From NCBI GenBank assembly GCA_965249775.1, contig OZ252253.1, forward strand, positions 3,348,001 through 3,412,000: a DNA stretch of 64,000 nucleotides. Reading direction: 5' to 3'. Each line of letters starts with the position of its first letter. The stretch's first letter is position 1. This DNA comes from UBA822 sp965249775. GTDB lineage: Bacteria; Gemmatimonadota; Gemmatimonadetes; Longimicrobiales; Gaopeijiaceae. This document shows positions 7,105 through 15,463 of this stretch, piece after piece. The translations under genes were made by a program, and so were the position numbers. The notes under the pieces are model-generated. The model did no database searches, was not told where the DNA came from, and saw only the letters and a list, made by a program, of their open reading frames with translations.

Positions 7105-9551
7105 GTCGATGCCCTCATCTGAAACGGTACGCTCTTCACGATACCCAATATGAGCGACGAGAACCGGTATCCATCCAGCTCGGCCTCGCGAACGATCCTG
7201 CGGACCGCGGGTGCGTCATAATACTCGACACCCCGTCCGAGCGCGAAGGTGAGCAACTTCTCGGTCAACGTTCCGGCGAACATCTCCGGACGGCTCAACA
7301 ATGCTGCTTCGAGGCCAGCCACGCCATCGAACTCGCCGACGCCGGGCAGGCCCCCCGAGGCGTCCATGGGCCCGTTATCCCCCTCATGGTCCCGCCAGCG
7401 ACCCACGGCATCGAAATTCTCCAACGCAAACCCGACGGGGTCGATGGTACGGTGACAGCTTGCGCACACGGGGTTCGTGCGATGCGCATCCAGCCTCTGC
7501 CGCATCGGAAGGGACGCGGACACCGCGGTCTCGTCGAGCGCCGGAACATTCGGGAGCGGTGGTGGTGGTGGCGCACCGTAGAGGTTGTCCAGGACCCACT
7601 TCCCTCGACGGACAGGCGAGGTTCGCGTCGCATAAGACGTGACGGCCAGTATGCTGCCGTGCCTCAGCAAGCCGCCACGCTTGCTGTCGTCCGTGAGCGC
7701 TACGCGCCTGATGCGGCTGCCGTAGATGCCGGGGATCCCATAGTGCTTTGCCAAGCGCTCGTTGAGAAATGTGTAGTCCGCTCGGAGCAGGTCGAGCACG
7801 CTACGATCTTCACGCAGAACGCTGTCCATGAAACGCTCTGTCTCTTCGCGAAACGCCTGACGAAGATTGTCGTCGAAGTCCGGGTAGAGGCGCGGGTCTG
7901 GGCTGAAAGCCTCCAGATTGCGGAGCAGAAGCCATTGTCCGGCAAAGTTGGTGGCGAGATTGCGCGAGCGAGGATCCGCGAGCATTCGGCGGGTCTGTCT
8001 CTCGAGCTCGTCCGGCCGGCTGAGCTCGCCCCGAATGGCCGCATCGAGTAGCTCGTCATCGGGGAGGCTGCTCCACAGGAAAAACGACAGGCGGGATGCC
8101 AACTCGAGGTCGCTGATACGGTAGGCGGAACCCGATGCCACGCGATCCGGATCCAACTCCACGCGGAACAGGAATTGCGGGTTGACCAGCACCGCGCTCA
8201 AGGCATTCACTATGCCGGCATCGAAACCGGCATCGAAACCTGCGTCGGAATCTCCCGAAGACCGGCCTTCCCGATAGAAGGCCATCGGCCCTTCCACATC
8301 GGCGTCGGTGACCGGCCTGCGGTACGCGCGCCGCATAAGCGAGACGAGGATATCCTCTGCGCACGCCTCTTCCTCGCTCGGCACGGCTGGCCGACAAACG
8401 AATATCTGGCGGCGGCTCGGCGAGTCGTCGACACCTTGGGGCGCGTAAGGTCCGGTAATGGAAACCTGGTAGATGGCAGGCGTCTGCCGTGGATGACGCG
8501 TCTCATTGAAGTGCGACTGGAGGGGCTGACGCGCGGTTTCGTAGAGCGCCGATGATTGCTTGGGAAACGTGATGCCCACGTCGTGGGGACCCGCCGTCAC
8601 CGGCACGCGAACCGTGAAATACTTGTCTACGACCGAGTGATCGGGCCCGTCGGGCCTCACCACCAGGAGTGTCTCGACGATCTCCCGGTCGATGAGCAGC
8701 TCCAACGGTTGCGGGTCCGAAGTCCTCAAGCCCCCGACGTTCCCGGTCCGGTCGCGCGCGAGCCGTATCTGGATGTCGTACTCCGCGTCCTGCGCGAACG
8801 TGTAGGAGATCGACACGCCGCCACGCGTTCCTATCGGGAGGCCGGCTACGTGCTCTTCCTGCGTGCGGTCCGCGGGCACGCGAATAATATCGCTTCGGAT
8901 TGACGTCTCAGCGGTACCGACCGCCAGCCCGCTGATCTTTCGCGCAGCGGAGATATATCGGTCCAGAAGAGCAGGGGGCAGGTCGCCTACCGTCACATTG
9001 TCGAAGCCGTAGCCGCTTTCATCGGGGGGCAGGAGTGACGTGGCGTCGATGTCCAGAGACAAGAGGTCCCTGATAGAGTTCTGGTATTCGGTCCGATTGA
9101 GACGCCGTAACGTCTCGGTGCGGCCCGGATTCGGAGTCGCGGCTGCGGCTTGATCGAGCGACGTTTCCAACCACGAAACCATGGCGCTACGGGCTTCCAT
9201 GGGCGGCTGCGCCACGTTGGAGGGCGGCATGAGGCCCGTGCGAAGTTTACGCACGACCTTTTCCCATACCTCGGCGTCCTCGGTGACGTCGGCGACGTTG
9301 GCCAGGTCGAGCCTCAGCCCTGCCGTCTCGAGCCGCTCGTCGTGGCAGGTAAGGCAGTAGCGGTCGATGGACTCACGTGTGCTCGACGCGGATCCCAGCA
9401 CACCGCCCGAGGAGAGCGGTTGGGCGGTCACGCCCGAAGGTACCGCGCCCGGTAGCGACAATTCCGGCTGGGCGCAGCCGGCTACGCTCAATGCCAACCC
9501 AGCGCAGAGCGCCAACCCAGGGCACAGCACTTTGACATTCGGTGGGGGCAT
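7101..9551 (-). CDS. DUF1587/DUF1592/DUF1588/DUF1595/DUF1585 haem lipoprotein
   Basis: The product has 816 residues. A lipoprotein signal ends at 'VAGC' (Cys26). A first haem-c site CLTCH is at residues 66-70, then 'LNRTEYQNSIRDLLSLDID' (DUF1587), 'MRRAYRRPVTDADVEGPMAFY' (DUF1595), 'LASRLSFFLWSSLPDDELL' (DUF1592), 'GGLLRHGSILAVTSYATRTSPV' (DUF1588) and a second haem site CASCH before 'FDAVGRWRD' and the C-terminal DUF1585. It probably acts outside the inner membrane in electron transfer with the DUF1552 partner. AGAGAGG precedes the ATG. A 12-bp repeat inserts 'DAGFDAGFDAG' near the middle. Confidence 0.9.
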   Translation of the reverse strand: MPPPNVKVLCPGLALCAGLALSVAGCAQPELSLPGAVPSGVTAQPLSSGGVLGSASSTRESIDRYCLTCHDERLETAGLRLDLANVADVTEDAEVWEKVVRKLRTGLMPPSNVAQPPMEARSAMVSWLETSLDQAAAATPNPGRTETLRRLNRTEYQNSIRDLLSLDIDATSLLPPDESGYGFDNVTVGDLPPALLDRYISAARKISGLAVGTAETSIRSDIIRVPADRTQEEHVAGLPIGTRGGVSISYTFAQDAEYDIQIRLARDRTGNVGGLRTSDPQPLELLIDREIVETLLVVRPDGPDHSVVDKYFTVRVPVTAGPHDVGITFPKQSSALYETARQPLQSHFNETRHPRQTPAIYQVSITGPYAPQGVDDSPSRRQIFVCRPAVPSEEEACAEDILVSLMRRAYRRPVTDADVEGPMAFYREGRSSGDSDAGFDAGFDAGIVNALSAVLVNPQFLFRVELDPDRVASGSAYRISDLELASRLSFFLWSSLPDDELLDAAIRGELSRPDELERQTRRMLADPRSRNLATNFAGQWLLLRNLEAFSPDPRLYPDFDDNLRQAFREETERFMDSVLREDRSVLDLLRADYTFLNERLAKHYGIPGIYGSRIRRVALTDDSKRGGLLRHGSILAVTSYATRTSPVRRGKWVLDNLYGAPPPPPLPNVPALDETAVSASLPMRQRLDAHRTNPVCASCHRTIDPVGFALENFDAVGRWRDHEGDNGPMDASGGLPGVGEFDGVAGLEAALLSRPEMFAGTLTEKLLTFALGRGVEYYDAPAVRRIVREAELDGYRFSSLILGIVKSVPFQMRAST

Positions 9552-9635
9552 GAGCGACCTCTCTCTCGTGCTTTGGATAGTAGTTGAAAGACGGCGGAGA
9601 TGCCAAGGGATAGGCGTTGTTCTGGGGACGGGGCA

Positions 9636-10127
9636 TCAAGCACCCGCGTTCTGCATGAGACCCAGCGTGTACAGCAGGGCCGCTACCATCGCGGCGTTGG
9701 TGCGGACGTGGTTCCACATGGTCCATCGGCTCAAATAACGCTCCCACACGTCATGGGCGGCGGGGTCGGTGGGGGATGCGGCGGCCAACTGGTCGTTCAG
9801 GGGAACGTTCTTGAGCCCGGTGACGAGGAAAGTGCCCACGACGTAGAAGAGCGCCCCGCCCAAGAAGAAGGGTGCGGAAGGGCGGCCCCAGCCTGCCAGG
9901 GCGAGCCCGCCCGCGCCGAGTGACACCACGGTCGTTCCGATGAACACACCCAGAAACGAGAGGTTGAGCACCACGACGTTGATCGACTGCATCGCCCCGA
10001 TCCCCTTTGCAGGTGGCACGCGCGCCAGCGCCTTCATCACGAAGCTCGAGAACGCGTAGAAGATCCCGCCAACCAAGGCGGAGCCGAGCAGTGCCGTCGT
10101 CCCGACGACCGGTATCAGCTGGTCCAT
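9636..10127 (-). CDS. DUF1772 (anthrone-oxygenase-like) membrane protein
   Basis: The product has 163 residues and four membrane segments (about 8-30, 52-74, 84-104 and 142-158). 'GGIFYAFSSFVMKALARVPPAKGIGAMQSIN' and 'WNHVRTNAAMVAALLYTLGL' are typical of DUF1772, a family that includes fungal anthrone oxygenase but is mostly uncharacterised in bacteria. No cofactor motif lets me predict the reaction. The ATG is preceded by GGAGG, which lies in the proximal copy of a 33-bp tandem duplication. The gene appears monocistronic. Confidence 0.85.
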   Translation of the reverse strand: MDQLIPVVGTTALLGSALVGGIFYAFSSFVMKALARVPPAKGIGAMQSINVVVLNLSFLGVFIGTTVVSLGAGGLALAGWGRPSAPFFLGGALFYVVGTFLVTGLKNVPLNDQLAAASPTDPAAHDVWERYLSRWTMWNHVRTNAAMVAALLYTLGLMQNAGA

Positions 10128-10137
10128 TCCCTAGCCT

Positions 10138-10199
10138 CCGTTCGAAGTCGTGCCTCGGTACACCAAGCCGCCGTTCGAAGTCGCGCCTCAGTACACCAA
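10138..10199 (-). repeat. 33-bp tandem duplication in the leader of the DUF1772 gene
   Basis: Two 29-bp copies with two mismatches lie at 10138-10166 and 10171-10199 (period 33). The copy next to the gene carries the GGAGG used as ribosome binding site; the distal copy has GGCGG at the same place. Confidence 0.85.
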
Positions 10200-10351
10200 C
10201 TCGAGCGGTGACTCCTCAACCGGCGCGGTGGTGGTCAGGACAGCGGCTTGCATGATAGGGTCAGAATAATGAAGCCCGCCCAAGGCCGTAACCTCGAGCG
10301 GGCAATCCCGCGGGAGATGCCTGGTTTCAGGCGCCTACTGGTCCGATGCGC

Positions 10352-10987
10352 CTATCTGCTGCGTCCTGCTGAAACCATGACCTCGCCATCAGTTGCGACC
10401 GGCTCTGCGACCGGCTTTGCGACCGGGTCTGCGACCGGCGCAGGCTGCTTGGCCGAGCGCCCGACCTTCGCACGATCTCCCATGCGGATGCTGCCGTTCA
10501 CCTGTCCCCCCTCTTTGAGACCTAGAAGACGGGCGTCGACATCACCTTGGACCTCCGCCGTCTCCTCGAGGGCTAGCCGGTGCCGCGCCAGGACGCCGCC
10601 GTGCACCTGCCCGTGGATGACGGCCTCGTCCGCGACGACTCCGCCATGCACCTTGCCGCTCCGTCGTACTTCGACCCGAGCCGCGTGGACGGCGCCGGTC
10701 ACCAGACCGCTGATAACGAAGACCTGATCCGACCCGGTTTTCTTGGCTGCGATGACGTTTCCGTCAACGGAGCCCGACGCCGCCAACTCGATGCTTTGTG
10801 CGGTGACGTTGCCCGAGATCTTCCCCTCGATGAGCAACTGGCCATCCGTTTCGCAGTTCCCCTCCATGCGCATGTCCTTGGAGATCACCGAGAAGTTCGC
10901 CCCTCTCTCTCCAGTATTCCGCTCTCGTCCCTTGGTATTTCGCTCTCGTCCTTTCACTTCCCGGCCTTTCGTCGTCTTCTCAAACAC
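10352..10987 (-). CDS. Bactofilin (polymer-forming cytoskeletal protein)
   Basis: The product has 211 residues. A charged N-terminal tail leads to a central right-handed beta-helix (about residues 45-160) with repeated 'GxISGNVTAQSIELAASGSVDGNV', 'GKVHGGVVADEAVIHGQVHGGVLA' and 'GxVNGSIRMG' turns, which is the bactofilin pattern. Bactofilins self-assemble without nucleotide into filaments that help set cell shape or localise envelope enzymes. Both tails come from DNA repeats: 'GRERNT' is duplicated near residue 13, and the C-terminal 'VADPVAKPVAEPVATD' comes from four 12-bp units at 10395-10442. No M23 peptidase partner is adjacent. Confidence 0.92.
   Translation of the reverse strand: MFEKTTKGREVKGRERNTKGRERNTGERGANFSVISKDMRMEGNCETDGQLLIEGKISGNVTAQSIELAASGSVDGNVIAAKKTGSDQVFVISGLVTGAVHAARVEVRRSGKVHGGVVADEAVIHGQVHGGVLARHRLALEETAEVQGDVDARLLGLKEGGQVNGSIRMGDRAKVGRSAKQPAPVADPVAKPVAEPVATDGEVMVSAGRSR
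10395..10442 (-). repeat. Four 12-bp units in the bactofilin C-terminus
   Basis: The plus-strand unit GCGACCGG(C/G)NNN occurs four times without gaps and encodes V-A-x-P steps in the tail of the bactofilin. Copy number could change without shifting the frame. Confidence 0.85.
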
Positions 10988-11086
10988 GGTTCGTCGCGCC
11001 TCGCGAGCACGGGAGCTTGCAGCCCCACACGCACTGCAGGCATCTTATCCAACATGTCTGCTCCGTCTCCCGATTGAAAGGCGCAC

Positions 11087-11794
11087 ATGAGACCCCTGAC
11101 GCCAAGGTGGGCGATTGCGCTCATCTTTGTCCTGTGTGCGGTCCTGTGTGCGCCGGGTTCCGGCGCTGCCCAATCCGGGTCGGCCGAAGCCATTACGCTG
11201 CCGTCGACGATCCCGATCTTTCCTCTCCAGGACGTCGTGCTGTTTCCAAATAGCAATGTGCCGTTGCACATCTTCGAGCCGCGTTACCGTGCGATGGTGG
11301 CGGACGCACTCGAGGGCGACAGCATCATTGGCATGGTATTGCTGGAGCCGGGCTACGAGGCGGAGTATGAAGGACGCCCGCCGATCTTCGCCATCGGCTG
11401 CGCCGGGGTCATCATTGCATCCCAGGAACTTCCCGACGGGCGGTTCAACATCGTCCTGGGCGGAACAGTGAAGTTTCGTGTCCTGAGTGAGGATGCGAGT
11501 CGTCCCTACCGGCTCGCCGAGGTGGAGGCGCTCCCGGAGACCGTCGAGGCGGGCGACCGGCCGCTACTCGCCGAGAGACGCCGGCAACTCGAGCGAGTCC
11601 TCCTCTCGATCTCACCCGACATACAGTTGCCGCCTTCCGATCTCTCCGACGAGGAGGTCGTCGACGGCCTCTCCCAGGCTCTCCCCATGGAACCCGCTCA
11701 CCGACAGGAGCTGCTCGAGGCCGACGGTCCGATCGAGCGTGCGTCGAGGCTCATCAGTCGTCTGCGTGGGAACGACCGACGTGCTGATCTGTAG
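11087..11794 (+). CDS. Exported LON-protease substrate-binding-domain protein
   Basis: The product has 235 residues. The first 28 form a signal peptide ('AIALIFVLCAVLCAPGSGAAQ'). From 'IPIFPLQDVVLFPNSNVPLHIFEPRYRAMV' onward the protein matches the LON N-terminal substrate-binding (PUA-like) domain; a helical segment ('LLAERRRQLERVLLSI') follows. No AAA or protease domain is present, so it is one of the stand-alone LON-domain proteins. Those are usually cytoplasmic; a cleavable signal peptide is odd and predicts a periplasmic location. It converges on the permease gene with an eight-base gap. Confidence 0.82.
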   Translation: MRPLTPRWAIALIFVLCAVLCAPGSGAAQSGSAEAITLPSTIPIFPLQDVVLFPNSNVPLHIFEPRYRAMVADALEGDSIIGMVLLEPGYEAEYEGRPPIFAIGCAGVIIASQELPDGRFNIVLGGTVKFRVLSEDASRPYRLAEVEALPETVEAGDRPLLAERRRQLERVLLSISPDIQLPPSDLSDEEVVDGLSQALPMEPAHRQELLEADGPIERASRLISRLRGNDRRADL

Positions 11795-11802
11795 GGCTCC
11801 CC

Positions 11803-14247
11803 TTACTCGGACCGCATCGCGATGACTGGATCGACGCGGGTCGCGCGCCAGGCAGGCACGAAGCTGCCGAGGAATCCGACCACGAGCAGCGTGGCGAGCG
11901 CGGGCGCGTAGACGAGCGGGTCACGGGGATCGACGCCGAAGAGTTGGCTGGAAAGCAGCCCCGAAAGCGACAGCGCACCGACGATTCCCAGCCCCAACCC
12001 GATGAGGACGAGCTTGAGGCCGTCCATCAGCACCATTTTGCGGACGTCGCCTCGGTCGGCTCCCAGCGCCATGCGGACCCCCAGTTCCTCTCTCCGTTGC
12101 GCCACGGCGTAGGAGAGCACGCCGTACACCCCCACGGAAGCGAGCAGCAACGCGATGACTCCGAACAGTGTGAGCAGCAGTGCGCTGAATCGGTCTCGGG
12201 ATTGGGCGTCGGCCATGATGTCGTCCATGGTCTGGATGTTCGCGAGCGCCAGGCCGGGGCTCATCACGGCGAGCTCTTCCCGAACCGCCGAAAGCAGTGG
12301 CGCCGTGGATCCCGCCGTGCGGATCGCGATCGTCCGGCGCTTGATGGACGACTGAAGGCTGCTGAGGTAGAGCGCGGGCACCGCGTCTGCCCGGAGCCCG
12401 TCGTATTTCATGTCGTTTACGACGCCGATGATCTCGGACTCCTCATAGTCACCCGCCATGTGGATGCACCCCAGCGGGCCGAAGCAGCCGCGCAGGTCTC
12501 CCATCATCTCGCCGATGGGGTCCTCTCCCGGGAAGAACTGCTCGGCCATCGCCTCGTTGATGATCACGACGGCCGGACCGCCCACCCGGTCGAGCGTCGT
12601 GAAGTCTCGCCCGGCGACGATCGGCGAGCGCATTGCCTCGAAGAAGCCCGGGCTCACTGGCCGCCAATACGCACGCGGGTCAGCCTCCATGGAGACCTCG
12701 AGATCCACGAAGCTGATCGGGTTGAAGTAGTCGAGCGCTTCGCCGAGGGGCAGCGTCGAAGCATCGCCGACGGCTGTTACGCCCGGAAGCTCTTCGATGC
12801 GGAGCTCGAACTGCTCGTAGAAGTCCATGACATCCTGGTTGGTCTCGGCCTCGGAGAGCGGGACGTCCAACTCGACCGTGAGAACGCCTTCGGGAACGAA
12901 TCCGGGATCGACACGCCGGACGTTCTGAAAGCTCTGCAGCAGCAGGCTCGCCCCGACCACAAGTATGAGCGCCATCGTGAACTGGGCGACGACGAACGAG
13001 TTCTGGATTCTGTGCCTGCCGGCGCTCGCGGTCGAGCGGGTGCCGTCGCGAATGGTGCTGTGCACCTCCGAGCGCAGCAGCCGCGCGATGGGCGCGAGCC
13101 CGAACAGCACACCCGTGAGGAGGCTTACGCCGGCCACTACGCCCAGCACGGTGCCGTCCAGGGCTATGGTCTCACTGCGCGGAAGCGTCACCGGCGCGAC
13201 GGCGAGAAGCGCTCGCAGGCCCACCTGCGCCAGAACCAGGCCGAGGACCGCGCCGGCGCTTGCGAGCACGAGGCTCTCCGTGACGAGCTGCCGCGCGAGG
13301 CGACGCCGACCGGCGCCGAACGCGACCCTCACCGCGATTTCACGAGCGCGAACCTCGGAGCGGGAGAGCAAAAGGTTGGCGACATTCGCGCACGCGATCA
13401 GGAGAATTAGCCCGGTCGCGCCTAGAAGGACGAGGAGCGCCGTCCTGGTGTCACCCACCAACTCGTCGTGGAGACTCGTCATCGTGACGGTCCAACCGCG
13501 GTTGGTGTCGGGGTTGGCCTGCTCCACCCGAGCGGCCACGCCGGCCATGTCCGCCCGCGCGGCGCTGAGCGCCCGGCCCTCGGCCAGTCGGCCGACCACG
13601 TTCAGATAACGCGCCTCGCGACTCTGGATTGTCATCGACCATGTCATGTTGATCCACATGTCGACGTCGGCCGGGTAGGTATGCTCGCCTCGGACGACCC
13701 CGATCACCTCGTGCGGCCCGCCGGTTCCGTTCCCTCCCTCGAACGTGATCGCGCGCCCCACGATGGAAGGATCACCGCCGAAGCGACGCTGCCAGAACCC
13801 CTCGCTCAGCACTGCGACCGGCGCGGAGCCCTCCCCGTCGTCGGCCCCGAAAACGCGGCCTCTCAAGGCCTGCACGCCCATGACCTCGAAGAAGTCCGCC
13901 GAGGCGTACGCGATGCGCACCCTAGTGGGATCGCTGCCTGCCTCCGTGATGGTGCCGGTCGAGGGCCAGAGCGCCACCAGCGACTCGAACGTGGCGTTCA
14001 TGTTACGCCAGTCTTCGAAGTCCCAGGGCGAGGCAAAGTACTTGTGCTGGTCCAGGTCCTCGTTGTCGGTCCAGAGCAGGGCGAGCTCCTCCGGCTCCTC
14101 GAAGGGGAGAGGCTCGAGCAGGACCGCCTCGACGACCGTATAGATTGCTGTAATGGCCCCGATGCCGAGCGCCAGAGTGAGAATGGCGACCGAGCTGAAC
14201 AGCGGGTTCTTCCGGATCACCCGAAGTGCGTACTTGAGGTCCTGCAT
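11803..14247 (-). CDS. MacB/FtsX-type ABC transporter permease (ADOP-like)
   Basis: The product has 814 residues. It begins 'MQDLKYALRVIRKNPLFSSVAILTLALGIGA', the hallmark start of the large orphan permeases abundant in Acidobacteriota and Gemmatimonadota. A MacB periplasmic core domain follows, then an FtsX segment with three helices near 275-400 ('LLLIACANVANLLLSR'), a second periplasmic domain, and a second FtsX segment at the C-terminus ('VLSYAVAQRREELGVRMALGA'). No ATPase gene is adjacent, so the energy-coupling partner is elsewhere. I prefer the ATG at 14247 (GGAGG five bases upstream) over the GTG at 14250. The substrate is unknown. Confidence 0.92.
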   Translation of the reverse strand: MQDLKYALRVIRKNPLFSSVAILTLALGIGAITAIYTVVEAVLLEPLPFEEPEELALLWTDNEDLDQHKYFASPWDFEDWRNMNATFESLVALWPSTGTITEAGSDPTRVRIAYASADFFEVMGVQALRGRVFGADDGEGSAPVAVLSEGFWQRRFGGDPSIVGRAITFEGGNGTGGPHEVIGVVRGEHTYPADVDMWINMTWSMTIQSREARYLNVVGRLAEGRALSAARADMAGVAARVEQANPDTNRGWTVTMTSLHDELVGDTRTALLVLLGATGLILLIACANVANLLLSRSEVRAREIAVRVAFGAGRRRLARQLVTESLVLASAGAVLGLVLAQVGLRALLAVAPVTLPRSETIALDGTVLGVVAGVSLLTGVLFGLAPIARLLRSEVHSTIRDGTRSTASAGRHRIQNSFVVAQFTMALILVVGASLLLQSFQNVRRVDPGFVPEGVLTVELDVPLSEAETNQDVMDFYEQFELRIEELPGVTAVGDASTLPLGEALDYFNPISFVDLEVSMEADPRAYWRPVSPGFFEAMRSPIVAGRDFTTLDRVGGPAVVIINEAMAEQFFPGEDPIGEMMGDLRGCFGPLGCIHMAGDYEESEIIGVVNDMKYDGLRADAVPALYLSSLQSSIKRRTIAIRTAGSTAPLLSAVREELAVMSPGLALANIQTMDDIMADAQSRDRFSALLLTLFGVIALLLASVGVYGVLSYAVAQRREELGVRMALGADRGDVRKMVLMDGLKLVLIGLGLGIVGALSLSGLLSSQLFGVDPRDPLVYAPALATLLVVGFLGSFVPAWRATRVDPVIAMRSE

Positions 14248-14397
14248 CACGTCCTCCGCCGGTTTCGTCCGCCTGGTGCTCCCGGGTTCACTCCTCGATA
14301 TACGCCCGGTCGGTCAGTACATCAATCCTCCCACTTAGACGCCCTAGGCGATCGAGAAGTTGCGGGGGCTGCACTGGAAGCGGTCCTCTCGGCAGGT

Positions 14398-14511
14398 GAG
14401 TCGGATAGTGACGAGCCGGAGAGAGGTAAGCCGGGGCGAGGCAAACCGAAGAGCGACGAACTGGTCGGGAATAAGGGACTGGTCGAAAACAACGAGCTGG
14501 TCGAGACCGCG
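14398..14511. repeat. Degenerate tandem array with 15-bp then 18-bp units
   Basis: Four 15-bp units (14398, 14413, 14428, 14443; pattern RARYCGGARAGNGRC) run directly into three 18-bp units (14458, 14476, 14494; core CTGGTCG). Unit lengths divisible by three would suit coding repeats, and one plus-strand frame reads as pentapeptides then hexapeptides (ELVGNK, GLVENN, ELVETA), ending in TGA at 14515. No start codon with a ribosome binding site was found for that frame. Confidence 0.6.
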
Positions 14512-14525
14512 GCCTGAGGGTGATC

Positions 14526-14545
14526 CCAGTTTCCGCGGAAACTGG
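14526..14545. promoter_or_regulatory. 20-bp perfect palindrome, possible operator
   Basis: CCAGTTTCCGCGGAAACTGG reads the same on both strands. Its 14-bp core GTTTCCGCGGAAAC recurs with one central change upstream of the PQQ dehydrogenase (37985-37998). There is no T-run, so a terminator is unlikely. The binding protein is unknown. Confidence 0.5.
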
Positions 14546-14841
14546 AGCACAGTGCTTCGCTGGGCCCAGGGACGTTTGTGAAATGCTGGCAGAAGGCCTG
14601 CCGCTCCACGCTTGCGCCTGCTGTCCCGCTCTTGGATGTTGACCCGGTCTGATCCGGGAGCGCGCCATGTCCGATGCCGACCGTGCGGCTTTTGAAGTCG
14701 GACCGCAGTTGATCGCGCCCGACGGAGATTCACGAGTCGGACTCAGCCTGGTTCGCCTGAGATTCTGAGCACTTCGCACTTGGAGCGCCCTGCGATCACA
14801 CATATATCCGGCGGATGCGACGCTGAGAGGAGAAAGGCCCG

Positions 14842-15393
14842 ATGACCAGCAAGAAGCTCCTCCGAGCCCACACCGGACTACTGGCGTGCTTGGACCTCGA
14901 GATCGAGCAGGCATCCAACGCGGACTTGTGCGAGACCTCGGCACCGGCGGTCTCCAAGTGGAGCGTGAAAGACCACCTGGAGCATCTCTCGATTGCCAAC
15001 GAGGGAATCGTGAATTGGCTCGAGCGAGCCCGCGACGGGGATTCCGAGCTCGAAACAGGCGGCCGCCCCAAGTTGCTCGGGAGGATTGTCCTGTTCGTCG
15101 GTGCGGCTCCCAGGGGTCGGGGTAAGGCCCCTGAACGAGTCCGGCCAAAGGGGATCAGCGCCGAGGAGCTAGCGGCGAGGTTGCGTGGAATCAGAGAGCG
15201 GGTGGAGGGACTGGAGGGTTCCCTCGCGCAGTTGCAGGCCTCGCGCGCCACACGAAATCATTTCGTGTTCGGCGGCTTCAACGCGACGCAGTGGCTACAG
15301 TTCGCGGTGTTCCACTCCAACCACCATCAGAAGATCATCCGCGACGTGCTCGCGGCGACGTCGGACCGTAGCACGGCACGGGCTGCTGAATAA
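14842..15393 (+). CDS. DinB-like / DUF1569-type four-helix protein
   Basis: The product has 183 residues. 'LLRAHTGLLACLDLEIEQASNADLCETSAPAVSKWSVKDHLEHLS' at the start and 'FGGFNATQWLQFAVFHSNHHQKII' near the end give the three metal-binding histidines expected of DinB/YfiT-like four-helix bundles. The second half of the pattern ('HSNHHQKII') is close to DUF1569 proteins. Many members are metal-dependent transferases of unknown substrate or stress-induced proteins. A clear GAGGAGAAAGG precedes the ATG. No signal peptide is present. Confidence 0.8.
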   Translation: MTSKKLLRAHTGLLACLDLEIEQASNADLCETSAPAVSKWSVKDHLEHLSIANEGIVNWLERARDGDSELETGGRPKLLGRIVLFVGAAPRGRGKAPERVRPKGISAEELAARLRGIRERVEGLEGSLAQLQASRATRNHFVFGGFNATQWLQFAVFHSNHHQKIIRDVLAATSDRSTARAAE

Positions 15394-15413
15394 GGCGGTG
15401 GCGTACCACTGCC
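15394..15413. terminator. Hairpin between convergent genes
   Basis: GGCGGTGG-CGTA-CCACTGCC forms an eight-pair stem with one G-U pair directly after the DinB-like stop codon. No U-tract follows, so intrinsic termination is uncertain. Confidence 0.35.
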
Positions 15414-15463
15414 TCCTTGCGGCCTATCCTCCTCGTCGAATCAGTGGTTCCGTGGCTGCAGGT

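Larger units (their letters stand above)
14248..14841. other. 594-bp intergenic region with repeats and a palindrome
   Basis: This lies between divergent genes (permease and DinB-like protein). Apart from the repeat block at 14398-14511 and the palindrome at 14526-14545, listed separately, I see no convincing gene. Open frames exist on both strands but have no family resemblance or ribosome binding site. Confidence 0.6.

Noticed and set aside
11944..13410. 488-residue plus-strand frame
   Set aside because: It is antisense to the well-supported permease gene and has no family resemblance; long shadow frames are common in GC-rich DNA.
14398..14511. Possible CRISPR array
   Set aside because: Units are contiguous, 15-18 bp, degenerate and without spacers; no cas genes nearby.
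13468..14517. 349-residue plus-strand frame ending in the intergenic array
   Set aside because: Most of it is antisense to the permease; only its last part crosses the repeat block and no start was found there.
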